Assembly: GCA_030840885.1 (NCBI GenBank)
Contig: JAVEDQ010000544.1
Span: forward strand, 1-9,971
Direction of reading: 5' to 3'
From: Frankiaceae bacterium
GTDB lineage: Bacteria; Actinomycetota; Actinomycetes; Frankiales; Frankiaceae
Length of the DNA stretch: 9,971 nucleotides
Shown: positions 1 through 7,388 of the stretch, piece by piece
Layout of the letters: each line of letters starts with the position of its first letter
Position numbering within the stretch: position 1 is the stretch's first letter
Notes under the pieces: model-generated
What the model saw: the letters and a program-made list of their open reading frames with translations, nothing else
What the model was told of the DNA's origin: nothing
Database searches by the model: none
Translations under genes and position numbers: made by a program

Positions 1-1172
1 GGGGTTTCTCCGGCGCGCTGGCGATGGTCCTGCTCGCGCATCCGCTGTGCGTCGCGCTCAAGGCGCAGGGCGCGGAGGACTACGTCCGGCTGGTCGCCAT
101 CAGCCTCCCGCTGGCCCAGTACAACGAACTCGCTGCGGCCCTGCTCGATCGCGACCTGAGGTACCGCGTCTCGGCACTGGCCCAGATCGCGGGCAGTGCG
201 GTGTCGCTGGCGGTCGCCCTGGTGGCGCTGAGCCTCGGTGCGGGTGGGGCGGCGCTGATCCTGCAGGCGGTCGCGCAGCAGGCGATCCGCTTCGTCGTCC
301 TGACGTCGGCCCATCCGGTCGCGTCGACCCCCAGCTTCCATCGGGACTCGGCCCGGCAGGTCTGGGGAATCGGGCGGCACCTGATGGGCGCCGCCGTGCT
401 CAACACCATCTTCCTGAACGCGGACAACGCCATGGTGAGTGCGGAGCTCGGCGCCGTGGCGCTCGGCGGTTATGCCTTCGTGTACAACCTGTGCACCCTG
501 ACCTACTGGTTGATCGGCCAGAGCTCCAACCGGGTGCTGGGTCCCATCTACGCGCGGGTCAAGACCGATGTCGTGGAGATGGCCGGTCTGTTCGTCACCG
601 CTTTCCGCACCATCGCCGTCGTGAGCGCCCTTCCGCTCGGGTACCTGGTCGTCGCCGGTCCGGCCATGATCGACATTCTCTTCCAGGGCAAGTGGAACGC
701 CTTCGGGCTCACGCTGCGACTGCTCGCCGTCTTCGCCTGGGTCCGCACTCTGTCGCTCGTCGGCAACCCCATCCTCGTGCTGACCGGCCGCGTCGTCCTG
801 CAACGACGGATCCAGGCGGCACAGCTCCTCGTGATGATCCCGGCCGTGGCCGTACTGACGCACGTGGCAGGCACGCAGGGAGCAGCGAGCGGAGTGCTGA
901 TCGCTGCCGTCGTCGGCGCCGGCTACATGTTCGGGGTCCTGCGACCCGCCATCGCCTTGCGATGGTTTCAGGTCAGCGGTCCGCTCCTGCTCGGCGCGCT
1001 CTGCGGTGCGGCTGCCGGCGGCGTTGGCCGACTCACGCTGTGGTTCGCCGACGATCGGCTGCTGTCAGTGATCAGCCTTCCGGCCGCGGTCGTCGGTTGG
1101 CTCGTCGCGTGGGCGTTGCTCGACCGGAGCAGTCTGAGATTTCTGGTCAGGCACCTGCTGCCCGAGCGGTGA
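1..1172 (+). CDS. Oligosaccharide flippase, MOP superfamily (Wzx/WzxC-like), 5' end missing
   Basis: The reading frame is open from the window edge (GFSGALAM before the first ATG at 24) and gives 389 residues ending in LLPER. The start lies upstream; relatives are usually about 450-500 residues, so roughly the first quarter is missing. The visible part is almost all hydrophobic helices with short basic loops. The stretch around 410-560 (FLNADNAMVSAELGAVALGG, then YAFVYNLCTLTYWLIG) matches the DN..V...LG..ALG.Y...Y pattern of polysaccharide flippases, followed by the usual R.L.P.YAR. From family knowledge it would move a lipid-linked oligosaccharide across the cytoplasmic membrane. It is transcribed toward the seven-gene operon, and its last 108 bases overlap, antisense, the end of the large membrane protein gene. 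No terminator follows the stop. It is clearly a different subfamily from the flippase at 4792-6093. The substrate is unknown. Confidence 0.88.
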   Translation, partial: GFSGALAMVLLAHPLCVALKAQGAEDYVRLVAISLPLAQYNELAAALLDRDLRYRVSALAQIAGSAVSLAVALVALSLGAGGAALILQAVAQQAIRFVVLTSAHPVASTPSFHRDSARQVWGIGRHLMGAAVLNTIFLNADNAMVSAELGAVALGGYAFVYNLCTLTYWLIGQSSNRVLGPIYARVKTDVVEMAGLFVTAFRTIAVVSALPLGYLVVAGPAMIDILFQGKWNAFGLTLRLLAVFAWVRTLSLVGNPILVLTGRVVLQRRIQAAQLLVMIPAVAVLTHVAGTQGAASGVLIAAVVGAGYMFGVLRPAIALRWFQVSGPLLLGALCGAAAGGVGRLTLWFADDRLLSVISLPAAVVGWLVAWALLDRSSLRFLVRHLLPER

Positions 1173-3074
1173 CGCCGCGGGGGCGCCATCTGCGGCTGCC
1201 GGCTGGTCGCTCAGCTCGTAGATCCGGGCGTCCCGATTGCCGTAGACGAGCTGGAAGCGCGGCGAGCGGGCGACGCCCTGTTCCAGCCGCGCCATCCCGC
1301 CGTTCAGGAACAGGCCGTAGCTGCGGTTGTTGGCGTACTGCGTGGTGGAGAAGACCAGATACCCGTGCGAGGAGTACACCTGCATGGCTTCGATGACATC
1401 GTCGATGTCCCGGCTCGTCGGGGCCGGCTGGAACGTCTGGTGCCGGAAGCCCTCCGCCAGGGTGAGGTCGGGGACGTCCACCCGGTTGGGACCGACGAAC
1501 TTCTCGTAGTCCGCGCCCAAGCGACTCGGGAACCCCGGTCCGCTCAACATCAGCACCGACCCGGGCGTCCCGTTCTGATAGAGCCACTCGCTCGCCTGCA
1601 CCTCGGCGGGACGGACGTGGTTGACGTCCTCGAGGCCGAAGCTGCTGATTACCGAGAGCAGGACGAGGAAGGCGCTCGTCGCAGCCAGCGCATACGTCGC
1701 GTACCGGCGGCTCGGCCGGCGACCGGTGAACAGCCAGCCGATGGCGATGCAGCACCACGGCAGCGAGAACAGGAACACGCGCAGCCGGATCTCCCCGCCG
1801 TAGCTCTGTCCGAGCAGGACGAGGAACGGCCCCACCAGGAACAGGCCGAGGCACAGCCCCTGCCGCACCTGACCCTGCCGGAGGCGGCGGAACAGGCCCG
1901 CGAAGCCGAGCAGCCAGATCAGCAGGGTGAGGCTGAGCGCCGCCCGACCCACCCAGGTCTTGCCGGGGCTCAGCTGCGTCACGTCGGCGAGTGCGGCGCT
2001 CGCGTTCGTGAAGGGGTTCAGTCCGGAGAACACCCCGTAGTTGTCCTGGACGAAGCCGAAATTGCTGAGCAGGTAGAGCAGGGTGATCACGGCGGCGGCG
2101 GCCGGTAGCCACAGTGGACGCAGGTAGCCCGCGAGGGTGAGCAGGGCCATGATCAGCAGCGAGAGGAAGGGGGTCAGCTGGTGGGTGGCGACGACGACCG
2201 TGTGCAGCGCCAATACCAGCACGGCCGCCCGGTCACGGTTCCGGCGAGCGGCACGCGCGTTCCCCACCCCGGGCGGAAGGGGGTGCGGTGACGGACTCCC
2301 GGTCCGCACCGGCACGGTCGCAAGCCGCCCGACGAGGCGCTCCAGCCGGAGCCCGAGCCGGTTCGGTGGCCCCAGGCAGTACCGGTAGATGAGGATGTAC
2401 ATGCCGAGCGTCAACGTGTACGCCAACGCCTGCGGTGAGTAGTAGCTCTGCCCGATCCAGTTGCTGATCACGAAGACGCCGCAGGCGATCTCGGCCAGCC
2501 GGACGCTCGAGGTGACCTCGCGGGCGAGCACGAACACGAGAACGGCCCAGAGAGCCGAGACGACGAACTCGGACCAGGCCGCGTAGGACAGGGGACTCGC
2601 GATACCGGCAACGCCGTCGAACCAGGCCGAGAAGCTGAAGAAGCCAGGCCAGCGGTGGTAGATGTCGATCGACCGGTCCACCGTGTGGTGCGTGGTGATG
2701 TACTGCGTGACGCCGATGTGTTTGTAGGCGTAGGTGTACCGGGGCACGGTCTCCGTCAGGGGTGCCGTGGCGTAGAGGACCAGCAGCGCACCCGATAGAT
2801 ACCCGATTGCCGGGCGTCGGCGCGTGCCGCGCTCCGCGGTTGCGAACGCCAGTCCTCCCACCAGCAGCGCCAGCGACGCCCACCAGGTCACGGGCAGCGC
2901 GGAGAGCAGGCCGACCGTCCCGAGGTGGTCGACATCGATCTGGCGCAGGCTGACCAGCCACAGAGCGAGCGCCGCTGCGACGACCGCGACATGCGGCCAC
3001 AGCCGCGCCGGCGCCCCCGCAGCCGGCTGAAGCGACACAGTCTCGGCGCGGGTGGTCTGGCTCGTGGTGGTCAT
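1065..3074 (-). CDS. Large multi-pass membrane protein, candidate GT-C glycosyltransferase or polysaccharide polymerase
   Basis: The protein is 669 residues. The ATG at 3074 was chosen because upstream codons in this frame run through the preceding glycosyltransferase gene and are arginine- and proline-rich. It lies 5 bases after that gene's TAG (TAGCCGCTATG), so translation is probably coupled. Hydrophobic helices lie roughly at residues 27-43, 53-79, 90-105, 165-185, 195-232, 283-340, 376-396, 405-423, 430-450 and 458-480. An apparent extracytoplasmic loop at 108-150 carries conserved-looking HHTVDRSIDIYHRWPG, followed by YYSPQALAY near 211-219. After the last helix comes a soluble domain (about 485-622; SEWLYQNGTPGSVLML) and then a hydrophilic Gln/Asp/Pro-rich tail of about 47 residues. 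Many helices plus a C-terminal soluble domain resemble GT-C transferases, but I cannot identify a proven catalytic Asp motif. A Wzy-like polymerase is the main alternative. It is the last gene of the operon, and its tail overlaps the convergent flippase. Confidence 0.8.
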   Translation of the reverse strand: MTTTSQTTRAETVSLQPAAGAPARLWPHVAVVAAALALWLVSLRQIDVDHLGTVGLLSALPVTWWASLALLVGGLAFATAERGTRRRPAIGYLSGALLVLYATAPLTETVPRYTYAYKHIGVTQYITTHHTVDRSIDIYHRWPGFFSFSAWFDGVAGIASPLSYAAWSEFVVSALWAVLVFVLAREVTSSVRLAEIACGVFVISNWIGQSYYSPQALAYTLTLGMYILIYRYCLGPPNRLGLRLERLVGRLATVPVRTGSPSPHPLPPGVGNARAARRNRDRAAVLVLALHTVVVATHQLTPFLSLLIMALLTLAGYLRPLWLPAAAAVITLLYLLSNFGFVQDNYGVFSGLNPFTNASAALADVTQLSPGKTWVGRAALSLTLLIWLLGFAGLFRRLRQGQVRQGLCLGLFLVGPFLVLLGQSYGGEIRLRVFLFSLPWCCIAIGWLFTGRRPSRRYATYALAATSAFLVLLSVISSFGLEDVNHVRPAEVQASEWLYQNGTPGSVLMLSGPGFPSRLGADYEKFVGPNRVDVPDLTLAEGFRHQTFQPAPTSRDIDDVIEAMQVYSSHGYLVFSTTQYANNRSYGLFLNGGMARLEQGVARSPRFQLVYGNRDARIYELSDQPAAADGAPAASPLGQQVPDQKSQTAPVEQRPRDEPTDDRGRKADH

Positions 3075-3079
3075 AGCGG

Positions 3080-4420
3080 CTACCCGCGCCGGGCCGGGAT
3101 CCGGCGGCGGGCCCGCCGGTAAAGGAGGGGACCGGCTGCCATCCCACGCAGCTCCTTGCGCAGCAACACGGGTGCGACCTCGTCGGCCCACTCGAGGCTC
3201 GACGTGGTCGACCGCATCGCGACCGCGAGCTTGCGGACCCCGATGGGCACCCGCGACAACAGCGCCCACCGGTGCTTCGGGTCGGCCAACTGCTTGCTCA
3301 GGAACGCCGACATGCCGGTGCCGTGGGCGTACATCTGCTGCGCGAGGTTCTCGAGATCGGCGCGATGCTTGTGCCAGACGATCGCCGACGGTTCGTACTG
3401 GATCGCGCCGCCTCCGAACAGGACCCGCACGAAGATGTCGAGGTCCTCGCCACCGGCCGTGAGGGTGCCCGCCCCCAGTGCCTCGTCGAACCCACCGAGC
3501 TCGCGGAGGACGTTCGTCCGGCAGGCGAAGTTGGCACCGGTACCGAACAGTCCGGCGGAGAAGGGGTAGAGCGCGTCGGCGACCCGGGACGAGTCGAGGT
3601 CGTAGCGACGTGACTCGCACCGGTCACCCCAGTTCACCCGGGCGTCGAAGTACGCCTCGGCCACGCCGTCGAGAATGGCCGTCGGGACGAGTCCGGTGAC
3701 GCACCAGATGTCGTCGGAAACGAAGGCGTCGACCAGGCTGTCGACCCAGAGCGGATCCACCGCGACATCGTCGTCGGTGAACGCGAGCAGCGTTCCCTTC
3801 GCCTCCGCGACCGCGCGGTTCCGTGCGCAGGAGAGACCCGGCCGTGGCTCCCGCACGTATCGGATGCGGGGGTCGGCGGCCTGCGCCGACAGCACCACCT
3901 CCATGGTGCTGTCGTCGCTCGGGGCGTTGTCGACGACCAGGATCTCGAGCGACGGGTAGACGAGGCGCTGCAGGTCGATGAGGCAGGCTCGCAACGTCTC
4001 CGGCCGATTACGCGTGCACACCCCAACCGTGACCGACGTTTCGGCCGTGCTGCGAGCGCACGTGGGCGTGACCGGATCCCCGACCGGAGCGTTGCCGAGC
4101 AGCTCGGAATCGCGCTCGCGGTGCCTGCGGATCAGTTCCCCGAATTCCTTCTGGGCTCGGGCCGCGATCGCCGCCTCGTCGAGCACGCCGCCCGGTGTCG
4201 CCACCTCCAGGAAGCCCAACGGCTCAGCGTGGAATCGCACCAGCAACCGTGCTCGGTCGTAATGAGCCAGGTCGGAAATCGGCTCGACGGCTTCTCGCAA
4301 CGTGGAGTCGGACGCTTCCCACTGTCCGCACCAGGTGGGGGAGAAGTGCTTGGGGTTTGTCGTGACTGCCCTCTTCTGCGTGATGTCGGGACGAGGAACC
4401 GGGTGGACGTGCGATGTCAT
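3080..4420 (-). CDS. Family 2 glycosyltransferase with N-terminal accessory domain (446 aa)
   Basis: A GT-A fold transferase that should move a sugar from a nucleotide-sugar to a lipid-linked acceptor at the cytoplasmic membrane face. GT2 motifs are clear: VGVCTRNRPETL (132-143), LVVDNAPSDD (161-170), GLSCARNRA (195-203), the metal-binding FTDDDV (214-219), GGEDLDIF (323-330) and WHKH (349-352). About 125 residues precede the GT domain and include LLVRFHAEPLGF (59-70), also seen in the paralogue at 6081-7388. There is no signal peptide and no strong membrane helix. The ATG at 4420 follows the TGA of the preceding gene by one base (TGACATG). No good Shine-Dalgarno is visible, so re-initiation after the upstream gene is likely. 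The C-terminal end is arginine-rich and may bind the membrane surface. The sugar specificity cannot be read from the sequence. Confidence 0.93.
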   Translation of the reverse strand: MTSHVHPVPRPDITQKRAVTTNPKHFSPTWCGQWEASDSTLREAVEPISDLAHYDRARLLVRFHAEPLGFLEVATPGGVLDEAAIAARAQKEFGELIRRHRERDSELLGNAPVGDPVTPTCARSTAETSVTVGVCTRNRPETLRACLIDLQRLVYPSLEILVVDNAPSDDSTMEVVLSAQAADPRIRYVREPRPGLSCARNRAVAEAKGTLLAFTDDDVAVDPLWVDSLVDAFVSDDIWCVTGLVPTAILDGVAEAYFDARVNWGDRCESRRYDLDSSRVADALYPFSAGLFGTGANFACRTNVLRELGGFDEALGAGTLTAGGEDLDIFVRVLFGGGAIQYEPSAIVWHKHRADLENLAQQMYAHGTGMSAFLSKQLADPKHRWALLSRVPIGVRKLAVAMRSTTSSLEWADEVAPVLLRKELRGMAAGPLLYRRARRRIPARRG

Positions 4421-4421
4421 G

Positions 4422-4799
4422 TCAGGCTCGGTCTTCTGTGCTGGGGTGTGCGGTCCGCGGCTGCAGCCGACGGGAGAGGTCCGTGGAGAGAAGCGCTGCG
4501 CTGCCGACGGCGAGGAGGCCGGCGAGCACGAGGGGATGCCAGAAGTGCAACCAGGTCAGCGCCAGGCTGCCCGCCGTGCAGACGGCGAGGCTGAGCACGG
4601 CGGCGAGTGCCACATAGGTGCTGGGCCGTTCGATCTCGAGGAAGGTGAGCACCGCGGCCCCCGGTACGAGCAGGACCGCGAAGAAGACGACGAAGGCGCG
4701 CACCGGCGACAGGAACGGCACGGCCACGGTCAGGACCGCGACAGCCAGCAGCCCCAGGAGCGCGAGGTCAGCCAGCTTCTGGTTGTCCGTGTCACGCAT
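4422..4799 (-). CDS. Small four-helix integral membrane protein, function unknown
   Basis: The protein is 125 residues. The ATG at 4799 was chosen because the upstream extension of this frame is Ser/Arg/Pro-rich shadow sequence over the flippase gene, and because GGAG lies 4 bases before this ATG (4804-4807 on the given strand). It overlaps the flippase stop by 8 bases (ATGCGTGA), so it is probably translationally coupled. Four hydrophobic segments lie at about 10-30, 33-54, 62-84 and 87-105, followed by a polar tail. The pattern RAFVVFFAVLLVPGAAVLTF followed by another helix pair loosely resembles the N-terminal half of DUF1616-type membrane proteins. That resemblance is from memory and weak. 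Its position between a flippase and a glycosyltransferase suggests a helper in polysaccharide assembly or export. No catalytic residues are evident. Confidence 0.8.
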   Translation of the reverse strand: MRDTDNQKLADLALLGLLAVAVLTVAVPFLSPVRAFVVFFAVLLVPGAAVLTFLEIERPSTYVALAAVLSLAVCTAGSLALTWLHFWHPLVLAGLLAVGSAALLSTDLSRRLQPRTAHPSTEDRA

Positions 4800-6093
4800 G
4801 GGTCTCCAGTCGAAGGCGCCGGTAGAGGGTCGGTAGGAGGAACACCGCGGTGACCAGATGCGTGACGAGCCAAGCGAGCCCGGCTCCGGCCAACCAGTAG
4901 CGGGGCACGAGGAACAGGAGCAGGGCCACGAGCATGATCGTGTTGAGCGCCTGGACGATCGCGATGCGGGCCGTGGCACCTTCGTGGCGGAGCAGAACGC
5001 CCCACAGGTGCACCAAGCCCTGCGGGATCGCCGCCAGTGTCATGAGACGCAGCGACGTCGTCGCGTGCTCGACGTACTCCGGACCGAACGGACGCAGCAG
5101 CAAGGGCGCCAGCACCGTGACCAACACCAACATGGGTACCAGGATCGCGCCGAAGCGGAACATCGCCCGGCGCGCCAGCTGCGACGCCGTGTCCGGCTCC
5201 GCGGCTGCCTCGACCGCGAGCGGGGCGCACACGGCTATGAACAGGCCGTCCAGCGCGAGTGCACAACTCATCGCGATCGAGAAGTAGGCGTTGCTCCGTT
5301 GCCCGACCATGCCGACGACGACGAGGGGGAGGGCCGCCACCGCGGCCTGCTGTGCCAGCGAGCCCCCGTAATCCCAAGCCAGGAAGCGCACCAGGGCCGA
5401 CCGGGTGGCCTCCTTGCCGCGGAGGGTAAGGCTCGGCCGCAGGTGCGCCGTGGTTCTGAGCAGCCGGGCGATGAAGAGGTTGACCGGTGGCAGGAGCACC
5501 GCCATGCCGACGACCCAGGCCAGGAGCACCGGATGCTCATAGTCGGCCTTGGCGAGTACGACGAGCAGCACGATCTTCAGGACGCCGAACAGGGCGTTCT
5601 CGACCGGGACCCATCGAGCCGCACCGAACGCAGTCATCACGCTGTCCTGCAGCGCGAAGATCCCCCAGCCGACGCAGGCCGCCGCGAACAGCACCACGAC
5701 CGGGAACGTGCCGAGGAAGGCCATCGAGCCCTCGGTGTGTGACGTCACGAGGGCCACCGCTGCCGCGGCCACCAGCGCCGTCGCGCAGCAGGCCGCGTAC
5801 GACCCGTAGGTGAACTGGCGTGACCGACGTCCGAGTTGGGGAAGCAGCCGCGGCAACGTGACGTTCATGTTGAGGTCGGAAGCCGCGGCGATGGCGAGCA
5901 TCAGCGTCACCGCAGCCGTGTCACGGCCCAGCCGATCGGTCGGCACCATCCGTGCCGCGACCACCCAGAACACGACACCTAGCACCGATGTGAGCATGGC
6001 GTTGCTCATCAGTGCGGCACCGCTGGCCATGAGCCGGCGGACGGCCTCCTCGCTGGGGTGGGTGATGCCCTGCGACACCGCTACGGTGCCCAC
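4792..6093 (-). CDS. Polysaccharide flippase-like membrane protein (MOP/Wzx type)
   Basis: The protein is 433 residues, the usual size for Wzx-like flippases. It starts with GTG at 6093, with AGG five bases upstream (CAGGCGATCGTG), and overlaps the end of the preceding glycosyltransferase by 13 bases. About twelve hydrophobic segments are visible in pairs: near 28-48, 58-78, 98-118, 126-146, 163-181, 187-212, 245-265, 270-292, 312-334, 350-368, 375-396 and 401-422. The N-terminal part (SNAMLTSVLGVVFWVVAARM, then a D..G..TA..TL loop) and the LLLRPFGPEY loop after helix nine are typical of MOP exporters. It would flip the lipid-linked oligosaccharide made by the neighbouring GT2 enzymes. It is not closely similar to the flippase at the left edge. 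A teichuronic-acid-type exporter is an alternative within the same superfamily. Confidence 0.88.
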   Translation of the reverse strand: MGTVAVSQGITHPSEEAVRRLMASGAALMSNAMLTSVLGVVFWVVAARMVPTDRLGRDTAAVTLMLAIAAASDLNMNVTLPRLLPQLGRRSRQFTYGSYAACCATALVAAAAVALVTSHTEGSMAFLGTFPVVVLFAAACVGWGIFALQDSVMTAFGAARWVPVENALFGVLKIVLLVVLAKADYEHPVLLAWVVGMAVLLPPVNLFIARLLRTTAHLRPSLTLRGKEATRSALVRFLAWDYGGSLAQQAAVAALPLVVVGMVGQRSNAYFSIAMSCALALDGLFIAVCAPLAVEAAAEPDTASQLARRAMFRFGAILVPMLVLVTVLAPLLLRPFGPEYVEHATTSLRLMTLAAIPQGLVHLWGVLLRHEGATARIAIVQALNTIMLVALLLFLVPRYWLAGAGLAWLVTHLVTAVFLLPTLYRRLRLETHA

Positions 6094-7388
6094 GATCGCC
6101 TGCTGCGCGCTCGAGTGCTGCGGGCATAGGCGATGGGTCCGGTGGCGACGCCGGCCAGCTCGAGCAGCGTCAGCCGTCGAGGGTAGGAGGTGGTCTTGCG
6201 AGCGTTCTTCTCGCTGCGCGTGCCGAGCAGGTAGCGGAGGCCCTCCGGTGCCTTGCGGAAAATCTGCCGGCGTTCCTCGGGACGGGTGACCAGTCGCTTG
6301 GTCAGCATGGCGCCCAGGCCGACGCCGTAGGCGAACAGCTGCTTCTCGAGCTGGGCCATGTCCGCGTGGTGCTCGTGCCAGAGCACGGCGGCGGGCTGGT
6401 AGACGATCGTCCCGCCGTGCCCCAGGACCTCGAGGAAGAGATCGAGGTCCTCGCCGCCGCGAGCAGGCGTACCGGTGCCCAGCATCTCGTCGAAGCCGCC
6501 GATCTCCCGCAGGAACGAGGTACGGAAGGCGCTGTTGGCGCCGCTGCCGAACTGGCCGGCGTTGAAGGGGTAGAGCGGACCATCTCCCCGGTGCTTCTCG
6601 AGGTCGAACCGTCGCATCTCGAAACCTTTGCTGAAGCCGCCGAACTCCTCGAACAGCAGCTGCGCGCCGGTCGCCAGTACCAGCGGCAGGATGAGGCCGC
6701 TGCTGCAGACGATCTCGGGACCGGCTTCGAAGGGAGCGGCGAGCGCGTCGAGCCAGCTCTCGTCGAGCAGCACGTCGTCGTCGGTGAAGGCGACGATCTC
6801 GCTGCGGGCGGCGTTCAGGCCGGCGTTCCGCGCGTACGAGAGGCCCTTGCGGTGTTCGGGAACGTAGCGGGGCGGCTCGGGCAGCTCCGGGAGGTCCTCG
6901 AGCATGGCGGGGATGCCGCTGGTGGTCGGGCGGTTGTCGACGAGCAGCACCTCGGCCGGCGGAGTCGACTGCCGGGCCAGAGCGGCGAGGGTCCGTCGCA
7001 ACGAGTCGCTGGCCTCGATGGCCGTGACGACGACGGAGACGTCGAGCGAGGTGCTCGGCCGGCGGCAGCTCTGGCTGTCCGGCAGACCGGCCTCGAGGCG
7101 GGCGGCATCCACGACTGGGCTGTCGGCCGCCGAGCCGTCGCCGGCCAGGTCATCGCCGGCCAGGTGCTCGCGGATGGGGTTCGCGAGACGCTGCGCGATC
7201 GCCTGGGCCAACCGGCTCACATCGAAGTCCGGCTTGTCCAGCGGCACGCGGACGGTCCCGAGCGGGTGCCCGTGCAGCTTGACGAGCAGGTCGACCGATC
7301 CGGTACCGCGGAGCAGGGGTAGCGGCCGGGTGAGCTCCACCTGATACGGCGGTGCGCTGAGCACCGGATGCCCGTCCAGAGCGGTCAC
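6081..7388 (-). CDS. Family 2 glycosyltransferase with N-terminal accessory domain (435 aa), paralogue of 3080-4420
   Basis: It starts with GTG at 7388, preceded at 6 bases by an excellent GGAGGT (7395-7400 on the given strand). The start overlaps the deacetylase stop by four bases (GTGA). GT2 features are GLSYARNAG (182-190), FTDDDV (201-206), GGEDLDLF (311-318) and WHEHH (337-341). The acceptor-side block LYPFNAGQFGSGAN (272-285) matches LYPFSAGLFGTGAN of the second paralogue. Residues 1-115 form an extra N-terminal region with LLVKLHGHPLGTV (34-46). The first GT2 motif is unusual: where relatives have V.CTRNRPE, this protein has VVTAIEASDSL (120-130), and the following VDNRPTTSG lacks the usual acidic pair. 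It should still be a membrane-associated cytoplasmic enzyme making part of the repeat unit, but nucleotide-sugar choice or activity may differ. Its C-terminus is arginine-rich. Confidence 0.92.
   Translation of the reverse strand: MTALDGHPVLSAPPYQVELTRPLPLLRGTGSVDLLVKLHGHPLGTVRVPLDKPDFDVSRLAQAIAQRLANPIREHLAGDDLAGDGSAADSPVVDAARLEAGLPDSQSCRRPSTSLDVSVVVTAIEASDSLRRTLAALARQSTPPAEVLLVDNRPTTSGIPAMLEDLPELPEPPRYVPEHRKGLSYARNAGLNAARSEIVAFTDDDVLLDESWLDALAAPFEAGPEIVCSSGLILPLVLATGAQLLFEEFGGFSKGFEMRRFDLEKHRGDGPLYPFNAGQFGSGANSAFRTSFLREIGGFDEMLGTGTPARGGEDLDLFLEVLGHGGTIVYQPAAVLWHEHHADMAQLEKQLFAYGVGLGAMLTKRLVTRPEERRQIFRKAPEGLRYLLGTRSEKNARKTTSYPRRLTLLELAGVATGPIAYARSTRARSRRSWAP

Noticed and set aside
47..1396. 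A 449-codon open frame on the plus strand
   Set aside because: Its translation is Arg/Gly/Pro-rich and low in hydrophobic residues. It is the shadow of the flippase frame in GC-rich DNA, where stop codons are rare out of frame.
3075..3620. An in-frame upstream extension of the large membrane protein gene that would add 182 residues
   Set aside because: The added residues are Arg/Pro/Gly-rich with no family features and overlie the well-supported GT2 gene in another frame. The ATG at 3074 sits 5 bases after that gene's stop and begins a normal N-terminus.
4858..5742. A 294-codon plus-strand frame opposite the operon flippase
   Set aside because: The translation is highly charged and rich in Arg, Gln, Glu and His, as expected for the antisense of a hydrophobic membrane protein. 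There is no support for a real gene.
6366..7322. A 318-codon plus-strand frame opposite the GT2 gene
   Set aside because: It is an antisense shadow of a gene with intact GT2 motifs. It has no recognisable domain or ribosome-binding site.
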